Source: Humisphaera borealis (GTDB taxonomy: Bacteria; Planctomycetota; Phycisphaerae; Tepidisphaerales; Tepidisphaeraceae). Taken from it: a stretch of 64,000 nt of DNA. The notes under the pieces were generated by a model. The model did not search any database and had not been told where the DNA came from. It worked only from the letters and a program-made list of their open reading frames with translations. The stretch's first letter is position 1; every line of letters begins with the position of its first letter. The DNA lies in assembly GCF_015169395.1 (NCBI RefSeq), contig NZ_CP063458.1, positions 3,844,001 through 3,908,000 on the forward strand, read 5' to 3'. The translations under genes and the position numbers were made by a program. Positions 9,213-19,800 of this stretch are shown piece by piece.

Positions 9213-12200
9213 ATGATGAAACTGAAACGCCCTAAACGCTCGGCCACCCCTCCGCGACAACGTGGCACCCGCCCGGGCCTCGAGCCGCTGGAATCTCGGG
9301 TCCTCTTTGCGTTTTCGGCGAACGTCAACTTCCAGCCGGCGGGCGTTCCTGTCCCAGTGGGGTATGTCGCCGATACCGGACTCGTCTACGGCGCACGCAA
9401 CGGCCTGACCTACGGATGGAACGCGGCCAACAACAACGGCCTTGACCGCAACAGCAGCCTTTCCCCCGATCAGCGCTACGACACATTCAACCGCCTGCAG
9501 GCGACCGGCGCCGGCAATACCTGGGAGATCGCCGTCCCCAATGGCAGCTACCAGGTCACGATCGTCGGCGGCGACTCCTGGATCGGCGGCGTCTACAAGA
9601 TTGATGTCGAAGGGGTTCGCGCCATCGACGGCGTACAGACCGATGCCAGCCGCTGGCTGTCCGGTAGTAAGACGATCGCCGTCACCGACGGCAAGCTCAC
9701 CGTAAAAGCCGGCAGCGGTGCATCCGGCGCGAAGGTCAATTTCATCCAGATCACGGAGGTTCCCCCTCCCAACCCACAGCCGGTGATCTCCGGCTTGTCG
9801 CTGGTGAACGCCGCCACCGAGCAGGTCATCGGCACACTCACCAACGGGCAGGAGATCAATCAGGCCGTCGTTGGCGATCAGCTGTCAGTCCTGGCGACTA
9901 TCGGCGGCACGACCAGCGGCAGCGTCAAGTTCGATCTGGACGGCACCTACTCGCGCGTCGAAAGCGGTCTTCCGTATACGCTGTTCGGCGACAATCCCGG
10001 CGATATCCTTCCCGGGCCGCTTCCCGTCGGCACACACCAGCTCGTGGTGACGCCATACAGCGCGGTCAACGCCGGCGGGATCGCCGGAACGCCGGTGACG
10101 ATCAACTTCACCGTCGTTAACGCCGCCCCGCCGCTCTTCGCGGCCAAGATCAACTTCCAGCCGGCCGGCACCCCGATTCCAGCCGGATATCTCGCCGACA
10201 CCGGACTCGTCTATGGCGTACGCAACGGGCTGACGTACGGTTGGAACGCGGCCAACCCCAACATGGTTGACCGAAACGCAGTCGAATCGCCCGATCAACT
10301 CCGGGATACCTTCGCTCGGCTGCAGGCGGCCAACTCCGGCACCATCTGGGAAATCGCCGTTCCCAATGGGAACTATCAGGTCACGATTGTCGGCGGCGAT
10401 GCCTGGATTGGCGGGGTTTACAAGATCGAGGTCGAGGGCGCCCTCGCGATCGACGGCGTACAGACCTCGGCCAGCCGCTGGCTTACCGGCAACAAGACCG
10501 TCGTCGTGAGCGACGGCAAACTGACGGTCAAGGCCGCCAGCGGTGCCCAGGGCGCGAAGGTCAACTTCATCGACATCACCGCGGTTCCGACCGTTCCCCC
10601 GGGCTCCGTGCCTTCGATTGCTGGCGTCACCCTCGTGAATGCCGCGACCGATTCCGATCTCGGCGCTCTGTTCAACGGCCGCGCGATTAACCTTGCCGAG
10701 CTCGGAACGCAGCTCAACCTGCGTGCGGACCTCGGCGCCAATCCCGCGGGGAGCGTTCGCTTCTCGATCGACGGCGTCTCGGTGCGGGTGGACGATGGCG
10801 CGATCTACACCATCGGCGGAGACAACGGTTCGGATTACCTCCCCTGGACCCCGACCGTCGGCAATCATCGACTGGTCGTTACGCCGTACACCGGCCCGGG
10901 CGGTACTGGTACCGCGGGGACGGCCAAGACCGTCGATTTCAAAGTCATCAACCAGCCACCGCCGACGGTTGCTGCCGTGACGCTCGTCAATGCCGCGACG
11001 GACAAAGATATCTTCCCACTGACCGAAGGGCAGATCCTGAACCTGTACACGCTCGGCCGCCAGCTCAACATCAATGCGACCCTGGCAACCAGTCTTACGA
11101 CGGCGAGCGTGAAGTTTGTTTTCGACGGCGTGAGCCGCATCGAAAGCAGCGCCCCGTTCGCCGCTTTCAGCGACGACGGCGGCGATTTCGTCGCCTGGAC
11201 GCCGTCGCCCGGCCCGCACACGCTGGTCATTACGCCGTACTCGGGCACCGGAGCGACCGGCTTGGCCGGGCCGAGCGTAACCGTCAACTTCACGGTCATT
11301 GATGTCGCGCCGCCGATCGTCAGCGCGCTGATGCTGGTCAATACCGCAACGGGCGAGCCCGTCCTTCCGCTGACCAACGGCATGACGCTCGACCTGACGC
11401 AGACCGGGTCGGCACTGACCGTGCGAGCCAATGTCTCGCCGAGCACACCGGCCGGTATGGTCAGCTTCCTGCTCGACGGCTGGAAGCGAACCGTGGACAC
11501 CGCCGGCCCGTTCTTCGCCCCCGGCGACGACGGAACGGCGACCCTGGAACTGACGCCTGGCTTTCATACGCTAACTGTGATCGCCGCGACGGCCGGCGAC
11601 ACCCCGATCGCCGGACCGGCATACTCGGTTTCGTTCACCGTCACGCCATTCGCGCCGACGGTATCGCCGAACACTGTCGTGGATCAGCGCCTGGCGACAC
11701 TGCTGAACTTCTCCGCCCGGCAGCTCAACCTGACCCTCGACGACTTTGCCGGGACCGGCAAGTTCCCACAAGTCACGTTGCCGAACGGCCTCTGGAGCCA
11801 GGTGACGGCGGCGACCTGGTCCAGCGGGTTCATGCCGGGCATGCTGTGGCAGATGTTCAACGCGACCGGCGACGACTACTGGCGCGAGAAAGCCATCCCG
11901 CTGGCCAACGCCTTCAAGGGGAACGTTACCTGGACAGAAGACACCGAGTTCCGGTGCTTCGTGCCCATGCTGCAGCTCTACGCCGTCACCGGCGACACCG
12001 CCATTCGCGACCTGCTCCTCACCGCGGCAGCCAACAAGAGCGCGCAGTTCGACCCCGACGTGCAGGGCTTCTTCACGAGCTGGCGGACCAGTTCTTCGGG
12101 CAATCCGAAGGCCAACTTTGGCGTACTGATGGACCAGATGATGGACTTGGAACTGCTGTTCTGGGCCGCCAAGCAGACCGGCAACCAGACCTACTACAAC

Positions 12201-12794
12201 CAGGCCGTCGCCAACGCGCGTACCGTCGCCAAGCACCTGGTCCGCCCCGACGGATCGAGCTTCCACTGGGGCTACTTCGACAAAGACACCGGCGACTTCA
12301 TCAGCGGCGAAACCGCCCAGGGCTATGCCAACAACAGTACCTGGGCTCGCGGACAGGCGTGGGGCATGTACGCCTTTGCGATGGCTTACCGCGAAACCGG
12401 CCTGACCGAGTTCCTCGACACCGCCCGCAAGATGTCCGATTGGTACATCGCGCACCTACCGGCCGACAAAGTCCCATTCTGGGACTTTGATGACCCGGCG
12501 ATCCCCAATACGCAGAAAGACAGCTCCGCCGCGTCGCTGGCGGCATCGGCGCTTCTGATGATCTCCGACCTCGCCTCTGCCCCTGCCGACAAATCCACCT
12601 ATGCGGTGGCCGCCGGCGGCATGCTCGAGGCGCTTTCGTCCCCCGAATACCTCGCCGACAACACCCAAAGTCGATCGATCCTCAACCGCGGCGCATGGTA
12701 CGTGCCGGCCCCCATCAGCTCGCAGGAAAGCGGTTTGATTTGGGGTGATTACTACTTCCTGGAGGCCCTTAACCGGTATTCCGGACGTATCTGA
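9213..12794 (+). CDS. secreted malectin-like/GH88 multidomain protein with planctomycete signature
   Basis: 1193 residues. The N-terminus is basic and contains LEPLESRVLF (23-32), the planctomycete extracellular signature (PF07595-like), so export is likely. Two near-identical malectin-like modules (about 35-183 and 310-458) bind carbohydrate in related proteins. They alternate with four Ig-like modules starting 'LVNAAT' (about 190-305, 467-582, 587-700, 703-812). The C-terminus (about 823-1193) resembles unsaturated glucuronyl hydrolase family GH88: TEDTEF and MDLELLFWA are at the places of the two catalytic Asp regions, and ARGQAWGMYAF is conserved. The role is inferred to be breakdown of oligosaccharides released from uronate polysaccharides. 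Nearest neighbours are unrelated. Confidence 0.85.
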   Translation: MMKLKRPKRSATPPRQRGTRPGLEPLESRVLFAFSANVNFQPAGVPVPVGYVADTGLVYGARNGLTYGWNAANNNGLDRNSSLSPDQRYDTFNRLQATGAGNTWEIAVPNGSYQVTIVGGDSWIGGVYKIDVEGVRAIDGVQTDASRWLSGSKTIAVTDGKLTVKAGSGASGAKVNFIQITEVPPPNPQPVISGLSLVNAATEQVIGTLTNGQEINQAVVGDQLSVLATIGGTTSGSVKFDLDGTYSRVESGLPYTLFGDNPGDILPGPLPVGTHQLVVTPYSAVNAGGIAGTPVTINFTVVNAAPPLFAAKINFQPAGTPIPAGYLADTGLVYGVRNGLTYGWNAANPNMVDRNAVESPDQLRDTFARLQAANSGTIWEIAVPNGNYQVTIVGGDAWIGGVYKIEVEGALAIDGVQTSASRWLTGNKTVVVSDGKLTVKAASGAQGAKVNFIDITAVPTVPPGSVPSIAGVTLVNAATDSDLGALFNGRAINLAELGTQLNLRADLGANPAGSVRFSIDGVSVRVDDGAIYTIGGDNGSDYLPWTPTVGNHRLVVTPYTGPGGTGTAGTAKTVDFKVINQPPPTVAAVTLVNAATDKDIFPLTEGQILNLYTLGRQLNINATLATSLTTASVKFVFDGVSRIESSAPFAAFSDDGGDFVAWTPSPGPHTLVITPYSGTGATGLAGPSVTVNFTVIDVAPPIVSALMLVNTATGEPVLPLTNGMTLDLTQTGSALTVRANVSPSTPAGMVSFLLDGWKRTVDTAGPFFAPGDDGTATLELTPGFHTLTVIAATAGDTPIAGPAYSVSFTVTPFAPTVSPNTVVDQRLATLLNFSARQLNLTLDDFAGTGKFPQVTLPNGLWSQVTAATWSSGFMPGMLWQMFNATGDDYWREKAIPLANAFKGNVTWTEDTEFRCFVPMLQLYAVTGDTAIRDLLLTAAANKSAQFDPDVQGFFTSWRTSSSGNPKANFGVLMDQMMDLELLFWAAKQTGNQTYYNQAVANARTVAKHLVRPDGSSFHWGYFDKDTGDFISGETAQGYANNSTWARGQAWGMYAFAMAYRETGLTEFLDTARKMSDWYIAHLPADKVPFWDFDDPAIPNTQKDSSAASLAASALLMISDLASAPADKSTYAVAAGGMLEALSSPEYLADNTQSRSILNRGAWYVPAPISSQESGLIWGDYYFLEALNRYSGRI
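9315..11645 (+). repeat. intragenic repeats coding the malectin-like and Ig-like modules
   Basis: The DNA of the first malectin-like module (about 9315-9760) closely matches that of the second (about 10140-10585), including long identical stretches. The four Ig-like modules repeat with about 340-350 bp units. This shows internal duplication, and recombination between the copies could shorten or lengthen the gene. Confidence 0.8.
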
Positions 12795-13024
12795 TGCACC
12801 TGCCGGAACGTCAGGGCCGGCAATGAAACGGCGGTGCGCTCCGCCTGGCGCAGTTGGTCGTCCGGCAGGGTTTCTCGTCCCCTCTCTGGACTCCGAAGGG
12901 TCAAACCGATACTGTACCCGCCCAATTTGTTGTGAATGGGTTCGCAATCCGACGTGGATGTGTAAGGTCCCGCCGGTTGAAACGGTCATTTTGAGCATTT
13001 TTGAGTTGGAAAGGAGACTGGCAC

Positions 13025-13099
13025 ATGGCTAAGCCTCGCCGCCGCCGGAAAGTCGGCAGTAAGAAGCGCAAAGCTCGTCGCGACCGGCGTAAACGCTGA
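13025..13099 (+). CDS. 24-residue very basic peptide, putative ribosome-associated
   Basis: ATG at 13025 opens a 24-codon frame ending TGA at 13099. The product is MAKPRRRRKV followed by more Lys and Arg, and about two thirds of residues are basic. GAAAGGAG lies about 8 nt before the ATG, one of the clearest Shine-Dalgarno sequences in the window, and a strong terminator follows at 13159-13202. It forms its own transcription unit between unrelated genes. Size and composition recall tiny ribosomal proteins such as bTHX or bL37 and the COX24-like family, but I cannot assign it to one of these. A nucleic-acid-binding role is inferred. Confidence 0.7.
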   Translation: MAKPRRRRKVGSKKRKARRDRRKR

Positions 13100-13158
13100 T
13101 CGTAGCGCCCGCGCATTCGGCCGACCCGCGCTCGCAGGCTACCGGCCAGTATTCATTC

Positions 13159-13202
13159 AAAAGAGACACGCCACACCTTCCTGGTGTGGCGTGTCTCTTT
13201 TT
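13159..13202 (+). terminator. strong intrinsic terminator
   Basis: A 19-bp perfect stem (13159-13177 with 13183-13201), loop TTCCT and a terminal T-run. It ends the small basic peptide transcript and could act in both directions because the 5' side begins with A residues. Confidence 0.9.
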
Positions 13203-13300
13203 AATCCTGCGTCGTGCGTCACTTGCCTGGGTCACGGACTGGAATCTCGCGCGTGCGTGCGTGACAAACGACAAGGGACAAGTGACAAATAACATCTCTT

Positions 13301-14224
13301 ATGCCCGACCTCTTCGGTGACAGACTCATTGACGCGATCGCCTCCAGGCAGGCTCCCATCTGCGTGGGCATCGACCCCATATTCGACCAGTTCCCGTCGG
13401 AACTGACCGAAGACATCGACCCCGGCGATACCGATGCCGTCCTCGACTCAATCTTCGAGTTCACCACGCGCGTGCTCGAAACCGTCGCCCCACTGGTGCC
13501 GGTGGTTAAGTTTCAGTCGGCGTACTTCGAGAAGTACCTCTGGGAAGGCGTCGAGGCGTACTACAGCCTGATCGCCGAGGCCAAGGCGATGGGCCTGCTG
13601 GTGATCGGGGACATTAAGCGGGGCGACATCGGCACGACCGCCGCCGCCTACGCCGAGGGGCACCTGGACGACGTCGCGACCGACGACATCGAAGACGCCG
13701 CGACGCCAGACGCGATCACGGTCAACCCGATGATGGGTGCCGACACGCTCGAGCCGTTCGTGAAGGTCGCCCGCGCCACCGACAAGGGCCTGTTCGTGCT
13801 GGTCCGCACGAGCAACCCCGGTTCCGGCGAGTTTCAGGACGTCAAACTCGAAGACGGCCGAACCTGGTCGGAAATGCTCGCCGAACGCGTGAACCAGATC
13901 GCCGAGGGATTGGTCGGCTCCAGCGGCTACAGCTCGATCGGCACCGTGGTCGGCGCAACCCAGACGGCGACAATGGAGTCCCTCCGCCGACGGCTGCCGA
14001 AGTCGATCTTCCTGCTGCCCGGTTACGGCGCACAGGGTGCCACGGCCGAGATGACGCGATCGGCGTTCCAGAACAAAACGGGTGCGGTTGTCTCGGCCAG
14101 CCGGAGCATTCTGTACGCCCACAAGGACAAGAAATACGCCGCCCACTTCGGCGATGACTGGGAAGCGGCGGTGAAGCAGGCGGTGCTGGATATGAAGGCG
14201 GATCTGGACAAGGTTTTGTCGTAG
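13301..14224 (+). CDS. pyrF: orotidine 5'-phosphate decarboxylase, type 2
   Basis: 307 residues. It converts OMP to UMP in pyrimidine synthesis. ICVGIDP at the N-terminus, VVKFQSAYFE (about 67-76) and IGDIKRGDIGTT (about 101-112) give the catalytic Asp-Lys network of the type 2 family, which is longer than the classic enzyme. TVVGATQ and LPGYGAQG near the C-terminus are the phosphate-gripping loops. Upstream is a run of AAGTGACAAATAAC-type short repeats. No other pyrimidine genes adjoin it. Confidence 0.95.
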   Translation: MPDLFGDRLIDAIASRQAPICVGIDPIFDQFPSELTEDIDPGDTDAVLDSIFEFTTRVLETVAPLVPVVKFQSAYFEKYLWEGVEAYYSLIAEAKAMGLLVIGDIKRGDIGTTAAAYAEGHLDDVATDDIEDAATPDAITVNPMMGADTLEPFVKVARATDKGLFVLVRTSNPGSGEFQDVKLEDGRTWSEMLAERVNQIAEGLVGSSGYSSIGTVVGATQTATMESLRRRLPKSIFLLPGYGAQGATAEMTRSAFQNKTGAVVSASRSILYAHKDKKYAAHFGDDWEAAVKQAVLDMKADLDKVLS

Positions 14225-14230
14225 CTCTCC

Positions 14231-14256
14231 CCTCTCCCCTGTACTCGGGGGAGAGG
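14231..14256. repeat. CCTCTCCCC palindrome after pyrF
   Basis: CCTCTCCCC pairs with GGGGAGAGG around a short loop, followed by CAGGGTGAGGGG. It lies directly after the pyrF stop and may serve as a terminator without a T-run. This hairpin type recurs in many planctomycete intergenic regions. Confidence 0.5.
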
Positions 14257-14339
14257 GCCAGGGTGAGGGGCCGAACGAGGCCGATCAAACATACTGCAGC
14301 AGACACGGCTGTCGCGCGACCACCGGACAAGGACGTCCT

Positions 14340-14720
14340 ATGAACCTGTTCCTTCTTGCGGAAGTCGGCGACAAAGTCCCATCGACTCTTTCTATTTTTC
14401 TGCTGCAACTCCCCGTCGCCGGATTCTTTTTCTGTCTAGGGTTGGGCTGGCGATCCTTAGCCGTGCTCTGGTTCTCGCTCACGCTCGCGTGGTTTGGAGT
14501 CGCCATGTATTTCATGTGGTTCGCTGACGAGTTGGCGAACGCAGCGTTTAGTGAACAAAGCCCTGTACGCGTGGTGTCCAACGCGGCCGTGTGCGCGCTT
14601 CCAATGTTCGCCGTTGGTATCGGGTGGATGATCTCCGCAGGGTCGAAGCAGGCGATGACGCCGAACGGTTTCGAAGCTGTCATCCCGCCGCCAGGAGCGC
14701 CAGGGAGGAATGCCCAATGA
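14340..14720 (+). CDS. small hypothetical inner-membrane protein
   Basis: 126 residues with about three hydrophobic segments (about 18-35, 38-60 and 80-100) and a hydrophilic Pro/Gly-rich tail. I do not recognise a family. Its TGA overlaps the ATG of murD (ATGA), implying translational coupling and a possible envelope role, though this is inference only. Confidence 0.6.
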   Translation: MNLFLLAEVGDKVPSTLSIFLLQLPVAGFFFCLGLGWRSLAVLWFSLTLAWFGVAMYFMWFADELANAAFSEQSPVRVVSNAAVCALPMFAVGIGWMISAGSKQAMTPNGFEAVIPPPGAPGRNAQ

Positions 14721-16015
14721 TGCTCCGCGATCTCTCAGGAAAGCGCGTCACCATCGCCGGCCTTGGCCATTTCGGCGGGAATATCGCTGCGGCGAAATGG
14801 CTCGTCGAGCAGGGTGCGGAAGTGCTCGTCACCGACCGCGCCCCGGCCGATAAGCTCGCCGATTCGCTCGCCCAGCTCGCCGGTCTCCCGATCACCTTCA
14901 AGCTCGGCGGGCATGATCTCGCCGACTTCAATCAGGTCGATCTCGTCGTCGCGTCGCCCGCCATTCCGCCAAGCAACGAGTACCTTAAAGCCGCCCGGCT
15001 CATGGGCGTGCCGGTGACGACCGAGATCTGCCTGTTCCTCGAACGTTGCCCCGCCCCGGTCGTCGGTGTGACCGGAACCAAGGGCAAATCGACGACGTCC
15101 GCCATGCTCGGCGAGATCCTGAAGCGCGGCCGAACGACCTGGTTCGGCGGGAACATCGGCAAATCGCTCCTTCCGGAACTGCCGAACATCCAGCGCGATC
15201 ACGTCGTCGTCCTCGAGTTGTCGAGCTTTATGCTTCACTACACGGGCGAGAATCTCTGGTCGCCGCATGTGGCCGTCGTAACGCTTCTGGCTCCCGACCA
15301 TCTCGACTGGCACGGCAACTTCGACGCCTACGCGGAAGCCAAGCGAAACATCGTTCGGTTTCAGCACGCCGGCGACATTGCGGTTGTGAACGAGGAGTCG
15401 GCGGCGCTGATGGCCTGGTTCGAAGAACGACCGAAAGGCCGCGTCGTCCGCTACGGCGTCGAAGGACGCCGGCCGTTCGAACTGCTGATCCCCGGCCGGC
15501 ACAACCAGCTCAACGCGCAGGGCGCGTTCGCGGCCGCTGCCGCCCTGGGCGTCTCGTGGGACGACGCTGCCGCCGCACTCGGTCGTTACAAGGGCCTTCC
15601 CCACCGCCTTCAACTCGTCCACGAAGCCGGCGGCGTGCGGTGGTTTAACGACTCGATCGCCACCATCCCCGAAGCGGCTGTCGCGGCGACGTCTGCTTTC
15701 GATCCCGGCAGGGTGATCCAGATCGTCGGCGGATCGGACAAGGGGCTCGACATCACTCCCATGGTCGATGTCCTTGCGAGACGCACCAAAGCCGTGCTGT
15801 GCATCGGAACCACCGGGCCGAGCGTCGCCGCTCAATTGCGCAAGGCCGGGGCGCGTGACGTCCGGGAGTGTGGCGACCTCACCAGCGCCGTCGGAGCCGC
15901 GAAGGAGATTGCCGTGGCAGGCGACGTCGTGCTGTTGAGCACGGGCTTTGCGAGTTACGACCAGTTCACCAATTTCGAGGATCGCGGAGAGCAATTCGCT
16001 CGGCTTGCGCTGTAG
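14717..16015 (+). CDS. murD: UDP-N-acetylmuramoyl-L-alanine--D-glutamate ligase
   Basis: Adds D-Glu to UDP-MurNAc-L-Ala in peptidoglycan synthesis. About 432 residues: an N-terminal GLGHFGG Rossmann-like UDP-binding domain, the central ATP loop GVTGTKGKSTTS (about 115-126), an HLDWHG Mur-ligase signature, and a C-terminal domain with VGGSDKG. The start ATG overlaps the stop of the preceding gene, and a second ATG follows at once. GGGAGG lies 7-9 nt upstream. Its presence supports a peptidoglycan wall in this planctomycete. No other mur genes adjoin it, so it lies outside the usual dcw cluster. Confidence 0.95.
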   Translation: MMLRDLSGKRVTIAGLGHFGGNIAAAKWLVEQGAEVLVTDRAPADKLADSLAQLAGLPITFKLGGHDLADFNQVDLVVASPAIPPSNEYLKAARLMGVPVTTEICLFLERCPAPVVGVTGTKGKSTTSAMLGEILKRGRTTWFGGNIGKSLLPELPNIQRDHVVVLELSSFMLHYTGENLWSPHVAVVTLLAPDHLDWHGNFDAYAEAKRNIVRFQHAGDIAVVNEESAALMAWFEERPKGRVVRYGVEGRRPFELLIPGRHNQLNAQGAFAAAAALGVSWDDAAAALGRYKGLPHRLQLVHEAGGVRWFNDSIATIPEAAVAATSAFDPGRVIQIVGGSDKGLDITPMVDVLARRTKAVLCIGTTGPSVAAQLRKAGARDVRECGDLTSAVGAAKEIAVAGDVVLLSTGFASYDQFTNFEDRGEQFARLAL

Positions 16016-16084
16016 GGCCGGGCTCACCCTTGTCTGCCTTGCTTTGCCCCACCCATCACGTCTGATAACATCCCTCCGCTGACG

Positions 16085-16795
16085 ATGAACCATCCAGTAG
16101 CCGTTATCACCGGGGCAGGGAAAGGGATCGGTCGAGCGACGGCGATCGAACTGGCCCGGCGGGGTTACGCGCTAGCCCTGGCCGCCCGGACCGACTCCGA
16201 CCTGCTTCAAACGCTCAGCGCGGCTGAAGCCACCGACCGCGGCATCGCCGTTCCGACCGATGTGAGCAAGTACGCGGAAATCGATCGCCTGATCGACGTG
16301 ACGCTCGACCGCTTTGATCGCATCGACGCGATCGTGCACTGTGCGGGCATTGCTCCCGTTCGGTCGCTCGCCGCGATGACGCCGGCCGAATGGCAGGAGA
16401 CGATCGATACGAATCTGTCGGCGGCGTTTCACCTGATCCGTGCCGCCTGGCCGGCGTTCGAACGGCAGCGCGGCGGTGCGATCGTCAACGTCTCGTCGCT
16501 CGCAACGCGCGACCCGTTTCCCGGTTTCGGCGCTTATGGCGCGGCCAAGGCCGGAATGAACCTCCTGGGGCTCATGGCCGCCCGGGAAGGTGAACCGATC
16601 GGCGTGCGGGCCTACACCGTTGCGCCCGGCGCGGTCGAGACCGGAATGTTCCGCAAGATCATGACGCCCGAGCAGTTTCCGAAGGAAAAGACCCTCGATC
16701 CCGCGGATGTCGCCCGGGTGATCGCCGGTTGCATCCAAGGCGACCTCCGATATGCCAGCGGTGAAGTGATCTACCTGCACCGTACGGCTACGTAG
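16085..16795 (+). CDS. short-chain dehydrogenase/reductase
   Basis: 236 residues of the classical SDR family. TGAGKGIG (about 9-16) binds NAD(P), NVSS supplies the active-site Ser, and YGAAK the Tyr-x3-Lys pair. VAPGAVETGM is the usual substrate-loop region. An Arg/Thr pair after the second strand (AARTDS) favours NADP. It follows murD by 70 nt on the same strand. The substrate is unknown; FabG-like ketoreductase and sugar dehydrogenase are both possible. Confidence 0.9.
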   Translation: MNHPVAVITGAGKGIGRATAIELARRGYALALAARTDSDLLQTLSAAEATDRGIAVPTDVSKYAEIDRLIDVTLDRFDRIDAIVHCAGIAPVRSLAAMTPAEWQETIDTNLSAAFHLIRAAWPAFERQRGGAIVNVSSLATRDPFPGFGAYGAAKAGMNLLGLMAAREGEPIGVRAYTVAPGAVETGMFRKIMTPEQFPKEKTLDPADVARVIAGCIQGDLRYASGEVIYLHRTAT

Positions 16796-16806
16796 GGGCA
16801 CAAGCC

Positions 16807-16832
16807 GTCGGGGCACACGGCGTGTGCCCGAC
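16807..16832. terminator. GTCGGG-GCACAC palindrome after the SDR gene
   Basis: GCACAC GGC GTGTGC with flanking GTCGG/CCGAC forms a strong hairpin between the SDR gene and the LptC-like gene. It has no T-run. It is either a weak terminator or a member of the orphan intergenic palindromes typical of this genome. Confidence 0.45.
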
Positions 16833-16874
16833 CGACGTGCCGCTCACGGGGCGACGCTTCGAAGACTGACATCC

Positions 16875-19800
16875 ATGGATGGACCGCCTATGCGAACCGC
16901 TTTGATCATGTTCGGGGTGTTATTGCTGTCGGCGGGCGGTTTCTACCTCTACCTGTCGATGCAGGCGCCGACGCCCCGCCTCAATCCCAAGACGGAAACC
17001 GGTCCCCGCGCCCCCCTGGTGATGAAGGCCGATGCCGATACGGTCGGCGATGTCGGCCCCGGAGCCAGGCCGTGGGTGAAGGTGTACGACACGGAACGAC
17101 GCCTGTCGTACCGATTCCGCGCCGAAGAGTATGCCCCCGAGCGTGCCGGTCGAATCGACGTGAAGAACCCCGAAGCAGAGTTCTTTCAATACGTACGTGA
17201 CGATACGGAACCCACCGGCATCCGCACCCAGCGCATCAAGCTTGTGGGTAAGACCGGCGAAGTGGAAATCCAACAGGGCCCGCAGGCCTCGGCCGACAAG
17301 GGGTTCGAGAAAGGCTCGTCCGGGCCGCCCAAGCGAGGTCTGCTCAACGACGTCACCATTCGGATGTTTCACAGGTTCGCCGACGCCGAGCCCGGCACCG
17401 AGAAGAACCCTGTACTGACTATCAAGGCCCCGAACGTCTCGTTCGACAACGAAACGTTCGAGATCGCGACCCGTGGCTACAGGAATGCGCAGGGCGAAGA
17501 TGTTCCTGCCGACCAGGTGCCGATCGAGGCGACCGGCGACTACAACTTCCGCGGTCGCGGATTGACCCTGCGGTGGAACGACGTGGACGGACGCCTGGAC
17601 TACCTCGAAGTGGCCCATGGCGAATACCTTCAGATCATGAATCCGGGGGAGTTGAGCGGAGACAAGCCCGACAAGAAGTCGCCGGTGGCTGTTCGCTTGC
17701 CGATGCAGTCCGAGTTCCAGCCGCTCACCGACGACCGGGGCGCACCTGTCGCGATGGCGCAGGTCGGCAAGACGAAGGTCGGTCTGCCCAGGACACAGCC
17801 GGCGAAGAAACCCGAGAAGACGCCTCAGGCTGCCACGAGCAAGCCGCCCTACCGGGCGACGTTCGAACGCGACGTGCGGGTGTCGGAAGGCGACATGAAT
17901 GTCGCCGAGACGCAGATCGCCAGTGCCGACCTGATGTATGTCGACTTCCGCTCCGGCTCGGACGACAACCCGGCGACACAGCCTTCAACCCGCCCCGCCA
18001 CGCAGCCGGCGTCCAAGGCGGGTGTTCCGGCTTCTCTGCCGGCCTCACCGGCGACCAATCCTTCAGTCGCCGTCGGCGGTAAGGGTCAAGAGCCTGAAAA
18101 GCCCAAGACACAACCGGCGACCCAACCCGTTCAGCAGCCGATCATCGTTCGCTGGTCGGGAAAACTGCGGATCGTTCCATTGGAAGGTCCGGCGGAACTG
18201 CCCACGCCGATCCGCTCCGGCGAAAGCATTCTGCGCTTCGTTGGGAAGACCTCGCCGGTGAAACTCGCCCGCGATCTGAACCGTATCGACTGCACGGCCG
18301 CCGATTACTTTTCCGGCGACCGCAGCGTGATGGTGCGCGGCTCGGAGCGCCATGGACCGGTGGTGCTGCAGCAACTCCCCGATCCAAAACTCGCCCCAGG
18401 CCAGTCTCGGCAGGCGACGATCGTCACGCAGTCCCTCAACTACGACGGCAAAGCTCAGGTCGCCGTCCTGAACGGCAAAAGCAACGCGATCATCACCATG
18501 CCCGGGACCGCTGCGCCGAGCACCCATCCAGTGGGCGAGGCGGCCCAAACCGCTCCGCAGACGCAGCCCGTTGCGCCGCCGCAGATCGTTACCGCCCGGT
18601 GGAATCGCGAAGGCCGGTTGAAGTTCAAGAACGGCATCGGCGGCGACCTGACCTTCGAGCGGGCCGACTTCTCCGGCGATGTGGACGTGGTCCATCCGCA
18701 GTTGGCGCTCAAGAGCCAGGAGCTGGCTCTGATGTTCGAAGAACACCTCAAGCAGCCGACCACGGCACCAGCCTTGGCGGGTAAGGCGTCGCCGACGACC
18801 AAGCTGTCCACGCAGCTCGACCTCAAGCAGGTGATCGCGACGACCGACGTCTGGGCCGACATCATCGACGACCAGGGCCGCAAGCAGACGGTCACGACCG
18901 ACCGCCTGACCGTCGACACCGCGACTGCCGACGGTGGCAAAATCTATCCGAAGGTGATCACGGCGATCGGCAGCGCCCACGCTTACGACGACAAGCAAAG
19001 CCTTCGTGCCGGCGGCGTCGAGCTGACGATGATCCCCTCGGCATCGCCCGCCACCCAGCCGACCGCCAAGGCGAAGCCGACCACGCGTTCCAGCAGCGAC
19101 ATCGAATCCGTCGCTGTCGAGCTCAAGTCGATGCGGGCGTGGGATGGGGTGCTCGTCTCCAGCGCCGACGGGTCGATGGCTGCCGGTCAGACGATGAACG
19201 TCGATGTGGTCAACGGCCAGATGCTTGCCCGTGTTGCCAGCCCGCTTGGAACCAAGCCGGCCACGGTTGCGGACGCCAAGGGGAATACCGTCAGCGGTCC
19301 CCAGATCGACTTCGACCCGAATCGCCAGTGGGCCCGGGTGTCCGGGCGCGGGTCGATTCGGGCGTTCCAGGCGGAAAGCCCGGCCAAGGGCGCTACAACC
19401 CGGCCCGCCACGTTGCCGGCAGTCGCGGCGACACAGCCGGCCAAGCCGCCGAAGTTTGTGGACATCTTCTGGGAAACGCAGGCCGAGCTCGATGGCGCGA
19501 AGGATCGTGTTCTGGTGGAAGGGCCGGTGCTGGTCACGTCTACCGACCCTGACGGAACGCTCAACACCGCCCGCGGCAAACGGGCCGTGATCGAGCTTGC
19601 GGCCAAGCCTCCGGAGCCGAGCACGAAACCGGCAAAGACCCCTTCGACGAAGCCTTCAACCAAACCCTCGGCCCGCCCTGGTCTTGTTCCCGGTCTGGCA
19701 GGCGGCGGGATGGACATCCTGAAGGACAAGGCGGTCACCGCAGTCAATCTCGAAGAAAACGCCGTCGTCAATTCCACCCTCTCCGATGACACGGGAATTC

